Part shown: positions 1-10,185 of the stretch, piece by piece
How the letters are laid out: each line of letters opens with the position of its first letter
How positions within the stretch are numbered: position 1 is the stretch's first letter
NCBI GenBank assembly: GCA_001179505.1
Contig: CDMY01000201.1
Coordinates: forward strand, 1 to 33,828
Direction of reading: 5' to 3'
Length of the DNA: 33,828 nucleotides
Origin: Vitrella brassicaformis
Taxonomy: Eukaryota > Sar > Vitrellaceae
Made by a program: the position numbers and the translations under genes
Notes under the pieces: model-generated
The model's database searches: none
The model's input: the letters and a program-made list of their open reading frames with translations, nothing else
Told to the model about the DNA's origin: nothing

Positions 1-291
1 CCCGGATAAAGGATTAAGTCAATGCAACGTAAGGTCTGTGGATTTTGTGGAGAGTCCACGTAGGACATGTAGTATGCGTCAGTCCATCCTGTCTGACGTC
101 CTGTCCGCCATGGCCTGTCTCATGGAACGGACAAAGACTCAACAGCCGTCCTGTCTCACAGATCAGTGGACCGTCGGTCTATGAACCCTAGACCCTAAAC
201 CCTGGACCGACTTGCACTTCTGACATTCTTCTCGTGACTTTTCAGCGTTCTCTCTTCATCTGCATCGTCTTCGACACATCTTGCATCATAT

Positions 292-2618
292 ATGGTCGAC
301 AAACTGATGAGCATGTCTTTGGATTGTCTCAGAGCCCGTCCCCCACGAGCCAGATTCCCGCTTCTTGCGCTGCCGCTCGTTGCCCTTCTCGTCACCGAAG
401 CAGCTACTGAGTCGGCATCACGGTCAGGCCGCCTGGAGCCCCCCCGCCCTGCAATGCTGCACCTCCATCACAGGGGCTCGTACCTTGACGCAGAGGCCAC
501 AGAGGACGGCAGCGGTTACTCGTCCGCAGAGGTCGGGGGCCGACAACACGCCGACAGCGACCGTTCCTCTGTGGACGAGGCGATGCCTGCGCTGCTGCTC
601 GAGTCGTTTCTGCGCGACGTGCCTGACGCCGCCTACATCCATGCGACTGCAGGGAGGGGTGCGGCGGGCATGATCGCCTTGGTGACGGTGCACTGGTATG
701 ACGGGGCCGAGGCGGACGACTGGGACAGGAGCGTTGAGAACCTCATGAGCTACGCAAAGGTATGCATACCTACAGTGAGTGCATCCATCAATCAATCCAC
801 TTATTCAATTCAGGCATTGATTGCATTCGTTGTCCATCTCTGTCTGTCTGCCTGTCTGTCTGTCTGTCTGTCGTCTATCATCCCCTCCCTCCCTCTGCTG
901 CATGGCATGCAGCGTCACGGCTATACCGTGATTATCGACAGAAAGGAGCCTCAAGCGGCGGACTCCCAGGACTCTGGCGGCTGGTTCTGGTGGTCATGGA
1001 CCGCCCCCAACACCACCAGCAGCAGCAGCAGCAGCCCCCTCGCCCCGCGCAAGTCCGGTCGCGTCGGGCAGCGCAAGATGGAGCTCATGAGCTATGCCCT
1101 GCGGAAGGGGTACCACACGGCGGTGTGGAAAGACGCCGACGTGCTCTTCATGGACTGCGACCAGCCGATCGAGTCCATCCTCGCCCGCTGCCCCCACAAG
1201 AGCGGCATCTTCTTCTCGGACGTCTCCCGAACAGCCATCTGCAGCGGCACGTTCATTCTCAGGAACACGCCCTACTCGCTCAAACTGCTCAACGAGAGCC
1301 ACCAGGTGGAGCCCACGGCCCCCAAGCCGCTGCAAGGCGACCAGACCGCCATTGTGTTTGTGCTACTGGGCAAGCCTGACAAGTATCGCCACAACCTGGG
1401 CCCCTGCATCGACAGCCTGTGTGTGGGGGCGGCGTGCTTCGAGTTCTTTCCGAAGGAGACGGAAGACAACATCTGCATCTTGGAGCACAACGACTTTGGC
1501 ACCATCTCGTGTGGACAGTACACAGGTGAGTGAGGCCTTTTGTCTCCTGCGAAGACACGATGCGATGCGTGTGTGCCTGGATGCGGTGCGGTGCAGAGGG
1601 GGAGTTCGCGCTGCACTTCGCCGGGACAGGCGGCAAGAAGCACGAAGAGATCAGGGACTTCTCGGCACTCAGCACATGCGCCGAGCCATACACCCTGGGA
1701 AAGCCCCTCCACATCTACTCGGCAGCGCTCAATGCCACCATGGCCCGTGCCTTCTCACTGCAAAAACACCAAGCCAACGACACTCTGAGCACCGGGGAGC
1801 TCTTCTGCAGCAGCACCGGCGTGACACACACGAGCCGCTTCCCCTTGGGCATCCCCATCTCCCTGCTGCCCGTTGCGAGCGAGTTGGAGGCACTGAGGGC
1901 ACTGCAGAGCGAGATAGAAAGGACCGAAGCCGACAAGGACGACGTCTTCATGCTGACGGGGCCGACAGTGTGGTTCCAGAAAGACGCCGCGGACATTCTC
2001 AACACTTACCGCACCGAGTTCCCCACTCGTCCGATGGTGCTGCCGAGATGGAACGTCACGGCCAACACCCCATCGGACTGTGTCCTGGCGAGGTGGCTCT
2101 TTCCCCTTTTCGTGACGGCAAGGGAGATGGTGGTTATCTGGCTGCTCATCGCAGCTATCACCCAGCTGCAGCAAGCCGCCAAGCTGTGTGACGGCGACAG
2201 CTTCCGTCGGGCTGTCGACAGCTTGGGCGTGCGGTTCGACGATGACCAGAGGCTGTCTTGCCTCCTGCAACGGCCCACAACCCAGGTCACCGCGACTCTG
2301 AAAGACGCTAACGGATCTTCATATGAGCCGGCTGTCGTCGTGCTGGACCACAGCACTCGGTCGCTCCCCCTCCCGCACCCCCAAACAGCTGAGTGGAGCC
2401 GGGACAAGCTGACCAGGTTTCTGAATGTCCCAAGTGCCACCCCGCCCCATCCCCCCTTGCAGTGGGAGAGAGTGCGCTATGCGTCTCTATGTGACGTGGA
2501 AGGCAAGTATAAGAAAAGAAAGTGTGTGGGTGAGTTGGGCGACCATCCAGGTCCGACGAGGACCCTGCCCCCGACACCGACTCAACCGGCAACAACCACA
2601 CAGCCACCACAGAGATAG
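292..2618 (+). CDS. Secretory-pathway glycosyltransferase, GMA12/MNN10-like (GT34-type)
   Basis: Three exons are proposed: 292-759, 913-1525 and 1597-2618, giving 700 residues and a TAG stop. Both introns are GT-AG. The N-terminus has a hydrophobic stretch (PLLALPLVALLV) that would act as a signal peptide or Golgi anchor. The exon 2 core has a DxD-type metal and nucleotide-sugar site, KDADVLF (Asp230 and Asp232). It is followed by a CSGTFILRNT segment and GDQTAIVF, an order that matches GMA12/MNN10 galactosyl- and mannosyltransferases. Exon 3 starts with FALHFAGTGGKK, which fits the end of that domain. It then adds about 330 residues, including a TGP motif (MLTGPTVWF) of the kind seen near the end of other DxD sugar transferases, and a hydrophobic segment (MVVIWLLIAAI). 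The likely role is transfer of a hexose in the Golgi; donor and acceptor are unknown. Intron 1 is 153 nt and has no in-frame stop, so an unspliced reading frame is also open. The tail after about residue 540 is Pro/Thr-rich and could contain an unrecognised intron. Confidence 0.62.
841..872. repeat. TCTG/TGTC microsatellite inside an intron
   Basis: Tandem tetranucleotide repeat within intron 1 of the glycosyltransferase gene. Its in-frame translation is a Cys/Leu/Ser run that does not look like protein, which supports calling the segment an intron. Confidence 0.85.
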
Positions 2619-2951
2619 TGAGTGAGAGGGGCGGGCGGTGACTGACAGTGGGGCTTCGGGTGGGGTGCATGTGTCTGTCTATGCGACTGTTACTGACGGT
2701 GGGTGCGTGGGTGTAGTCGAGCAGGTGTGTGCAGGGTGAGTGGGTCGGTGATGCAAGCATTCACTGACGAGCTGCATGCACGTGTGTGTGTCTGTATCCA
2801 TCCATCGGCCGACCAATAAAACGCACAAACATCATCATCCCCGATGTCACATCCATCACACGGCACTCTACCTACCTACCTACCTCCCTACCTGGGTGGC
2901 TGTCTTCCATTCACTCACTCACTCACTCACGAAATCACCGGTAAGTGCACG
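2619..2951. other. Convergent 3' intergenic spacer with simple repeats
   Basis: This 333-nt spacer lies between two genes that end toward each other. It holds an AATAAA at 2815-2820, a TACC tetranucleotide run at about 2869-2894 and a TCAC run at 2911-2930. The 8-bp palindrome TGCATGCA is at 2773-2780. No coding signal was seen. AATAAA is recorded only as a possible polyadenylation signal, because signals in this lineage are uncertain. Confidence 0.5.
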
Positions 2952-4085
2952 TCAACTTGTCCGCTCTACAGTGCGTTTCTGAGCACCACCACTATTCGCC
3001 ATCATCGTTCCATTCTTGACAATCCTGCCCGTGACATACGTCTCCACGCTGCCGGTTGCCGTCCGCAGCCGCAGCGACCCGTCGGCATTGAGCCCCTCCA
3101 GCACCCCCTCACGCACATCACCATCCATGTCGATAGCTATCGGCTGCCCACGGTAGGCCAGGCGGGCATTCAGCATCGGCAGGAAGGGCGCGAACCCCTC
3201 GGCCATGAGCTGCGTGATGGCCCCGCACACCCGGTGCTGCAGCTGCTGCACGATGTCCTCGGCCGTCACGGGCGGCTGGCCGCTGCTGGCGCGGTACCGG
3301 TTGACCGACGTCACACGCTGGTCCCTCACGTGTGTGGCGTAGTCGCTGTCCGCATCCCCCCTGTCGTTGACATTGATGCCGATCCCCACAAGAAGAGAAG
3401 AATAAGTCTCCCCCGCGTCTTGGATTGTCAGTCCCGGTGCGTTGCAGAGCACGCCGCAGACCTTGTGGCCGTCCAGCAGCACGTCATTGACCCACTTGAC
3501 CTGGCTGGGGATGCCGAATGTGTCCAGTGTGTGCGCCACGGCGAGAGTGGTCACCTGCGGCACGTGGAAGAGCAGATGCCGCTTCTCAGAAGGCCATGCA
3601 GCCACGAAGGTCGCGTGCACGTTGCCGCCGGGCGAGTACCACCGCCTGTTGTCCCGCAGTCGGATGTCGTATGTGCCGATGCCGTCGGTCTGGTTGGCGG
3701 CGCTCACCAGCACCCACTGCGATGGACTCAGTCCTTCTTCCAGCAGCCTGTCGAAGCGCTCCTGCGCCCACCGTTGTGTCGACGGCAGGCTTTCGAAGTG
3801 CAGCCGCTTCAGAGATGACGGCCCGCCGGACCCGGTGTGAGAGTGGCGGAGAGGGACGGTCTCGATGCACGGGAGCGACTGCATTGCGATGGATCTTGAG
3901 TGCAGGGGGAAGGGGGGGTGATGGGATGAATCAGCGGTCGATGGGGATGCGATGATGGATGGAAGGAAGCTGATGAGGCAGCTGTAGCGGTAGGCCAACG
4001 TCACGAGGCTGGCACGATGATAGAAAGCAGCAAAATGGACAGAAGATAATATGCTCGAGGACGAGCCGAGCGTCAGCATCAGCAT
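2952..4085 (-). CDS. Biotin--protein ligase (holocarboxylase synthetase), possibly plastid-targeted
   Basis: Single exon of 377 residues if the first ATG at 4085 is used, or 310 residues from the internal ATG at 3884 (Met68). The enzyme makes biotinyl-AMP and transfers biotin to a lysine of carboxylases such as acetyl-CoA carboxylase. The catalytic domain is clear: STQ near residue 102, the adenylate-binding loop DGIGTYDIRLRDNRRWYSPG (134-153), KWVND (197-201), the GHKVCGVL segment and VGIGINVN (233-240). A short C-terminal domain with GVLEGLNADGSLRLRT matches the usual C-terminal cap. No large N-terminal DNA-binding or regulatory domain is present. Residues 1-67 are Ser/Leu/Ala-rich and hydrophobic (FHRAS-like and LISFLPSIIA stretches). 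This could be an organelle leader, with Met68 giving a cytosolic form; that is inference. The gene ends with TGA and converges with the glycosyltransferase gene. Confidence 0.88.
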   Translation of the reverse strand: MLMLTLGSSSSILSSVHFAAFYHRASLVTLAYRYSCLISFLPSIIASPSTADSSHHPPFPLHSRSIAMQSLPCIETVPLRHSHTGSGGPSSLKRLHFESLPSTQRWAQERFDRLLEEGLSPSQWVLVSAANQTDGIGTYDIRLRDNRRWYSPGGNVHATFVAAWPSEKRHLLFHVPQVTTLAVAHTLDTFGIPSQVKWVNDVLLDGHKVCGVLCNAPGLTIQDAGETYSSLLVGIGINVNDRGDADSDYATHVRDQRVTSVNRYRASSGQPPVTAEDIVQQLQHRVCGAITQLMAEGFAPFLPMLNARLAYRGQPIAIDMDGDVREGVLEGLNADGSLRLRTATGSVETYVTGRIVKNGTMMANSGGAQKRTVERTS

Positions 4086-4484
4086 CAGCTTGAGATGGGG
4101 TCACACACACACGCGCAAGTTCGTGAAACCGCTGCGGGCGGAACCTTGGGTCCACAGTGAGAAGAACCTTGCTGTCCAATCAAGAAATACGTCCATCATG
4201 GAAGCACATACGCATGTCTGGGAGGAATGGTAGACAAATACCCATCGGCCCCGCCTTCCCCGTCCCCTGGCACACAGCACACAGCAGAGATGCTTCACTC
4301 GGATGATGCGAGTGGTCGTCTTCCGGGATCGGTGGTGCGGTCTAAGTGACTCTCTTTTCGACTTGATGACGAAAGAGAGCCAGTAGACCCACAACAAGGA
4401 TCCACGAAGACAGCCACTCATTGCATTGCACAGGTCATACATACGTGCTCACAGACACAGACACATTCCCCCAGCCAGCCACCC
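4086..4484. other. Intergenic spacer, no gene recognised
   Basis: About 400 nt lie between the biotin ligase start and the 3' end of the next minus-strand gene. Open frames here have no family resemblance and contain CA repeats (around 4107-4116 and 4272-4286). It should hold the biotin ligase promoter and the 3' UTR of the small charged protein gene. Nothing specific was identified. Confidence 0.4.
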
Positions 4485-4898
4485 TCATCTCCCGAACCCC
4501 ACGGGCAGGCCCATGGCATGCATCATCTTCTCTTCTTCTGTCATCTGCGGCCCACGACGCTGCTGATTGTCGCTCTCTATCTGCGCCTTGCTCGCGCCAC
4601 TCGACTCCACCTCACACACTGCCGACACATCCACATCTCGTTTGGACTTCTTGGACTTCGGGCGACCACCCTGGTAGTCGAAAGCGTCCGGGACATTCTC
4701 GCGTCTGGCACTCTCTGCCGGCTCCGTCACGGTGTCGGCGGCGGTGGGTGCCTCGGCTTCTTGATCTGCTGCGGCAGTTGTGTCTTCGTCTGGTCGGTCG
4801 CTGTCATCTCTCGGACGTTTTCGGTCCCGCGAGGGCTCTTTGTGTTCGTCTTTGTGTTCGTCGCGCTTCTTCCACAAACCAGAAGAGTCCCTCTCCAT
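4485..4898 (-). CDS. Small highly charged nuclear-type protein, unresolved family
   Basis: The visible exon encodes 137 residues and ends in TGA. It is very hydrophilic: Lys/Asp/Glu/Arg-rich at the start (KKRDEHKDEHKEPSRDRKR), then Ala/Thr/Glu-rich, with a likely nuclear signal RPKSKKSKR. The C-terminus is the only conserved-looking part: MTEEEKMMHAMGLPVGFGR. That ending recalls the short EEE-MM-MG-GF motif of small splicing proteins such as the U4/U6.U5 27-kDa family, but the downstream part of that domain is missing, so the assignment is weak. An upstream coding exon is possible at about 4990-5090. There a frame reading QEQDELPDRAAKDTRGDA ends at a CAG|GTAGCT donor, and an acceptor just before 4909 would join it in frame. 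The true start is therefore uncertain. Confidence 0.5.
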   Translation of the reverse strand: MERDSSGLWKKRDEHKDEHKEPSRDRKRPRDDSDRPDEDTTAAADQEAEAPTAADTVTEPAESARRENVPDAFDYQGGRPKSKKSKRDVDVSAVCEVESSGASKAQIESDNQQRRGPQMTEEEKMMHAMGLPVGFGR

Positions 4899-5447
4899 CT
4901 TATGCGGCCTCCTGCAGCAGAAGCATCGAGCAGCACACGCTGTCAGATGGTGTCTGAGTCTGTTCTCGCGTTTGCGTTTCAGTGGTCACCTCAGCTACCT
5001 GTCTGGGATGGCATCGCCCCTTGTGTCCTTGGCCGCCCTATCAGGAAGCTCATCTTGCTCCTGCTCTGACCGTGGGACCTCTACAACCGCATGGACACCG
5101 TTCGTGAATGTCGGATGTGAGTGCACACGATGCGTCGAGCCTACCTGGATCCCTTGCTCTCTCGAACCTCGGCATTTCCCTCAGTGCTTTTCTCCTCTCT
5201 GCGTGCGAGCCTTTTCCCGATCCCTATTTGCGAGCTTCCTTGAGGTTTCTTCCAGCTCCCCGCAATTGCCCTGATGTCACTTTGAGGGCTCCAACGCCAC
5301 TGACGCAGTCGTTCCGCTGGCGAATAAGCGAAGGTCGGCATCTCCAGTACGTCTGCCTGCTCGACGCCTCCTCAAGGGCGTGGGGCGGGCTATCCACTTG
5401 CAGGGCGACAGAGGGAGGCCATACACCTCCCTCCCACCCTCCGCTCT
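4899..5447. promoter_or_regulatory. Divergent intergenic region between the small charged protein and IP6K-type kinase genes
   Basis: This 549-nt region separates two divergent starts. It probably carries both promoters and may contain a further 5' exon of the minus-strand gene (about 4990-5090). No TATA-like or other defined element stands out. Open frames here lack family similarity. Confidence 0.35.
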
Positions 5448-8400
5448 ATGCTGCGTCTGTCGGCAGTGGACGAATACCCCTACCAAGTGGGCGGCCACAC
5501 GCAACTGGTTAAGCCGAGGGGCAGTGCACTCGTCTACAAGCCACTCAATGCAAACGAACACCGTTTCTACGGTACACGTGACAGCGACACGCGACACACA
5601 GGAAGGCTGACTGACCGACTGGGCGCATGTACTGTAGCTGTCTGTGTTGGGTGTGTGTGCATTGCAGAGAAGCTGCGTGCGTTGGGTGGGACTTGTGTGG
5701 TTGAGGCTCATTCGGCGCTGCAGCTGATCCGGAAGTTCACGCCGCGTTACTTCGGCAGCAAGGAGGTGGTGCTGGGGTCGGGTCACATGATGCAGGTCAT
5801 CATGCTGGAGGACTTGGTCGACGGCTTCCGCCGCCCGTGTGTGCTGGACCTCAAGATGGGCCGCCGGCAGCGGAAGCTCAACGCATCGCCCGAGAAGGAG
5901 AGGCGGCAGGAGATCAAGAGCCTCACAACCACATCACATAGCCTGGGATTCAGAATGTACATAAGAAACGATGCGGTCACACAGACACTCAGACACTTGT
6001 AGACTCTTACATGAATGAGACCATTCTGTCTGTCTGCCTGTCTGTGTGTGGGTCCCTCCCTGTGTGTTTGTCGTGCAGTTGTGGGTGTCAGTTGTACGAT
6101 CGCCAGGCTGATAGGTATCACCTGAGGTCCAAACTCTGGGGCCGAAGGCTCGACGAAGGTAGGTCAGCAGGGCAACGGCAGGCACAACACAATGAGCACA
6201 CACTGGTGGCGCGTGCAGACACTGACTGCATTTTGTGTCTTGTCTGGTCTTGTCTTGTCTTGTGTTGTGTGCAGGTATGGTTGAGAGGACGTTGGAGTTG
6301 TTTTTGTACGATGGCCATCGTGTGGAGGCCAACCTCATCCTGCCGCTGCTTGAGAAACTTCAGACCCTCGCCAAAGGTACACACCACAAGGCAGCAGCGG
6401 CCCCATCCCTCTACACACCCACGTCACTCGCGTGTCTGTCTGTGTGTGTGTGTGTGTGTATGTATGTGTGTGTGAAGGTATCGGCGAGGCGCGGCACTAT
6501 CGCTTCTGGTCCTCGTCGCTGCTCGTCGTCTACGACGGGGGGCTCCCCACGCCGCACGAGCGATGCAAGGTAGGGTAGGCATGTGATGTGCACACGCATG
6601 GAGACACACAACACACCACACCCACACACGCTGCCTCTGTGTGGGTCCCTGTGTGTGTGTCCATCCAGTCGGTGGACATTCGTCTGATAGATTTCGCCAA
6701 CACGATCTACCTGGCCGACAACCCAACGGCCGACTGCGAGTACCTCTTCGGGCTCAAGAACCTTAGCGACGTCCTGCAGCGCATCGCCACACGACACACA
6801 CCTTCAGCCCTCGCGCCACCCCCTCTCCCACGCGCACACTCGTCGCCACACCACCCTCACCCTCACCCGGCAGCCCAGCAGCAGCATAAGCTGGAAGACC
6901 TGCTGGCCGACATCGACAGCCACGTGTGTGTCGGGGAGGACACCGATGACGCTGCCGCCGGCCGGCTCGGGAGCTGCCGTCCGCAGAGGCGTGAGCCCTC
7001 AGTGGTGTGTGTGGTCAAGCGGCGAGGCAGCGACTGGACCGACCGGCGAACCATCGCACGGCCCCGCACGTCGACGGAAGAGGGCCGGGGGGAGGGTGAG
7101 GGCACGCCAGCAATCGGCACGGACGCGTCTGTGCGGGCAAGGAGGGAGAGCAAAGTGCTCGACAACATGGCTCCACCCGCACAGACGCAACCTGATACGG
7201 TCTGGCGGGGTCAGGTGTCCAGTGATGATAGCTCCAAGTCGACGTCTCTAGTGGGCGGGGAGTCGCTGTGGGTGCAGTTGGCTTCGACAGAGACCCTCCA
7301 GGCGCCGAGCGAGACGGCCGAGGGGGAGACGCCGGCGGCTGGGAGTCTGAGTAAGCATTGAGAAGAGGCAGGGATGAACAAGCAAGGTGACAAACACCGG
7401 CATCTGTCCATCCTCCGTGTGTTTGGTGTCTGTCAGTGAATCCTCGTGAGCTGGGTTGGTTCGGTAGTGGTGTCATGTCGCTGGCTCCGGCGGCCGACAC
7501 GGACATCGAGAGAGACACTGTTGGTGGTGTTGCTGAGCAGGGTGAGGAGGGGCCGAGTGGTGGTGCTGGCGTAGCGGGGGCGGTGGTGATGGGTGTGGAG
7601 GACGACCCATGCGACACGTGGGATATGCCGATGGATGCCGGCCGTGCTGGGCGGTGGGATGGCATTGGTGGCTGTGATGACGATAGAGCGTCCGAGATGG
7701 CAGATACCGACCAATACTACTGCCTCAGGCAGGCAACACACACGCACCATACCATCACAGACACAACCAACCGAGGCTCATATATCTATGTCTTTTGTGG
7801 TGGCCTGGCCTGCCTCTCGTCATGCAATCAACGCAGGCGCTGTCTCTCTGCCCCGCGCATAGGCGGCAGCAGCGCATCCCACCACCACCTCCTGGCGTTG
7901 ATCGATGACCTACCTGAGGACCAGACGACCTACGCTGTCGTCCACATGAGCGACGACAAGGAGCCCTACCTCTGGCTGCCCTTCCCATCACACCCATCCC
8001 GGCCGCCCCCCTGCTACCTCTACTCATCCTACACACAAGACCAGCAGCACCCCCACCACCATCAGCAGGCGCCATTCGGCCGCTCCCCCTGTCCGTCATT
8101 CCTCGACCCCACCCCACCCAACTCGGCCAGGAGCACACCCGCCACAGGGCCGCTTATCGATGGTGAGCAGGACGGCACGGCGGGAAATGGTGTGTTGTCA
8201 TCGCTTCTGCCGGCGCCGCTGTTTCCGCCCGATACGCCCTGGGCCCACCCGCCTAATTGCAACACCCAGGCGTCCTTCCCCGCCCCCGCCCCCAGCCCTC
8301 CCTTGCAGGAACAGTCGTCCCATGGCAGCTGTGACGTCAGCCCCAACCACAGTGCTTTTGGGAACATCGCCTCAGCGCCGCCGCTCAGCCACCTGGCAGC

Positions 8401-9229
8401 ATCACGTGCCAACACCAAGGTCACCATCCCGCCGCCGCCCGTCCCCTCTGACTCGCCCGACTCTCCCGTGCGTCTCCATTCGCGAGGGCTGCGACGATGC
8501 ACCACGTCTGAGCAGCACACAGGGGCGTGCAGCCCGATGAGACCGTTGGGACTGCTGACACCTGCGAGTCGGTCGTTTTATCGGGGCGGTGAAGGGGGCG
8601 GTGGTGCGCCGGTGTTTCTGAACCGGCTGGCCTCCTTCCCTGCGGGCGTGCGTGGTGGTGGTGGGGATAAAGAGCCGACAACGCCCATATCCTTCTCTGT
8701 CCTCAAGCGGCGCAGCAAGCCCAAGGCCTCCCGCCCGAACTCCCTGCCCCCGAGGTCACGGATGCGTCCTCGCCCCCTGCTTATCCCCTACCATCGTCAG
8801 CTCAGCGCAGCGCAGAAGAGGTCTCCCGACCAGCAGCCTGCGAGTTCGAAGGTGGTCGAGAGCGGGGCCAGTGGTGGTGGTGGGCTGCCGTCTCCCACCT
8901 CGGTGTGTGAGCGGGGGTCGTGCTCGTCCGAAGACTCCACTGCGGCCCGCACGGGCTGCATCTCAGCGTCGGCCTCGCCGCTGGCGTCACCCACTGACGC
9001 CCAGACGGAGGCCACACCCGTGCTGCAGACGGCGGACAGAGCGGGAGAGAATGCCACGCCGACGTTCCCTCTGCTGCCGACTTCCCATGAGTCGAACGCG
9101 TCGTTCCCCGGTGCGGATGGTGCCACCATCACACTGGTGCACTGCGGTGGTGGTGCTGTTTGGAGGGAGAGGGCGAGCAGCCTGGTGGGTCGGTGCATCG
9201 AGAGCATGAGGGGGGAGAGGAAGGAGTGA
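5448..9229 (+). CDS. Inositol polyphosphate kinase (IP6K/IPK family) with long disordered C-terminal tail
   Basis: Seven exons fit in frame: 5448-5571, 5668-5956, 6079-6158, 6275-6376, 6478-6569, 6669-7350 and 7437-9229, giving 1,053 residues. The family phosphorylates inositol phosphates with ATP; IP6K members make inositol pyrophosphates. Hallmarks in order are YQVGGH (12-17), LVYKPL with the ATP-site Lys, PCVLDLKMG (98-106, the PxxxDxKxG inositol-binding motif), SLGFRICGCQLY across intron 2, YRFWSSSLLVVYDG, and VDIRLIDFANT (Asp237 in the metal-binding IDF). GLKNLSDVL then closes the kinase core near residue 270. The remaining ~780 residues are Pro/Ser/Gly/His-rich and look disordered, with one more ordered patch (LLALIDDLPEDQTTYAVV). 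The kinase is short at the N-terminus but complete in motifs. An extra small intron around 7730-7860 is possible because that stretch translates to His/Thr/Cys-rich sequence, but no clean GT donor was found. Confidence 0.85.
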
Positions 9230-9419
9230 GGTGGTGCACTGCAAGTGATGGATGGGCTGATATGATGGGCTGGTGATTGATTGGTGATATCGATCTATCG
9301 TTTTGTAGAAGGGAGGGAGTGAGGGTATGTATGGCGCACCCACCGCACAGAAGTGTTTTCTCTGAAAGGTGGGTGGCATCCATGGCACTTTTTCGTTGGT
9401 TGGTGGGTTGGCTTGGTCT

Positions 9420-9514
9420 GTGGGCACAGTGAGGCCCCCTCCCCTCCCGCAGCAAGCAAGAGTGATGGATGATAGGCGGGAGGGAGGGAGGGAGGGGCCT
9501 CACAATGTGCCCAC
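9420..9514. repeat. Imperfect inverted repeat, GGGA/TCCC-rich hairpin
   Basis: The left arm at 9420-9450 runs from GTGGGCACAGTGAGGCC to CCCTCCCGC. The right arm at 9476-9514 reads GCGGG(AGGG)n, then GGCCTCACAATGTGCCCAC. The arms are complementary apart from extra GGGA units and one inserted base, with a loop of about 25 nt. It could form a long hairpin in DNA or RNA. No transposase or known terminal motif accompanies it. Confidence 0.7.
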
Positions 9515-9714
9515 ACAAAGGGGAGGGAGGCAGGGAGGGAGACAAGGAAAGCTGCAGGGAGCGACAGAGAGAGAGCTGCCCGCCTGTCTGCCGTGTATGT
9601 CTGTGTCTAATTTGAGTAGTGTCGTCTATGGCTGGCTGGCAGGCAGGCAGGCAGGCTGCAGCTGATGAGAGAGCGATGATATCCTGCAATTAACAGTGGG
9701 TGCATTTGTATGTC

Positions 9715-9736
9715 GTGTGTGTGTGTGTGTGTGTGT
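9715..9736. repeat. GT dinucleotide microsatellite
   Basis: Uninterrupted GT run in the gene-poor region, with no gene context. Similar runs recur inside introns of neighbouring genes. Confidence 0.85.
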
Positions 9737-10163
9737 ATGTGGGCACCAACTGCACAGACACACGCGAGCGCAGAGCAGAGCAGGCGGCATCTGACTCACT
9801 GGGTGAGTAGGGGAGGGAGGGAGTCTGTCTGTCTGTGTGTCTGTCATCAATCTAACCATGGGTATGTTTGTACGTATGCGACAGACGGACAGGTGCAATC
9901 GCCGTCCGTCAAAAGTCTTGCTTGGCTGGCTCTGTAACCACACCACACCTACACCCCCTAGGGCGCCTTTCTGGCCTCATTTGTATGCCCACACACGTCC
10001 TGCTGCAGACTGCGGGACGGCGAACGAACGAGTGCATTGTGCATGCCTATGTGTATTCCTGCCTTCTACCGACTGACTGACAGTCAATGGCTTTTCCTGC
10101 TGTCGTGCCGTGCCGTGCTGTGTCGTGAAATGTGCTCGTGCTTACGCTTTCTCTCTCTCTTGA

Positions 10164-10185
10164 CCACACACACACACACACACAC
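10164..10185. repeat. AC dinucleotide microsatellite
   Basis: Uninterrupted AC run in the gene-poor region, preceded by a short CT run at about 10150-10160. Confidence 0.85.

Noticed and set aside
186-204. Telomere-like CCCTAGACCCTAAACCCTGG near the left edge
   Set aside because: Only one exact CCCTAAA unit is present and it is not a tandem array, so it does not mark a chromosome end.
841-872. CRISPR-like or satellite repeat arrays
   Set aside because: All tandem repeats seen are 2-4 bp microsatellites without spacers, and the DNA is eukaryotic in gene structure.
1094-2191. Long plus-strand open frame overlapping the glycosyltransferase gene
   Set aside because: It is a shadow frame: Arg/Ser/Thr/Pro-rich composition without domains, overlapping a frame that has clear family motifs and correct splice phases.
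7730-7862. Additional intron in the IP6K-type tail
   Set aside because: The translation looks intron-like, but no GT donor in suitable phase was found, and the frame is open throughout, so it was left as coding with a note.
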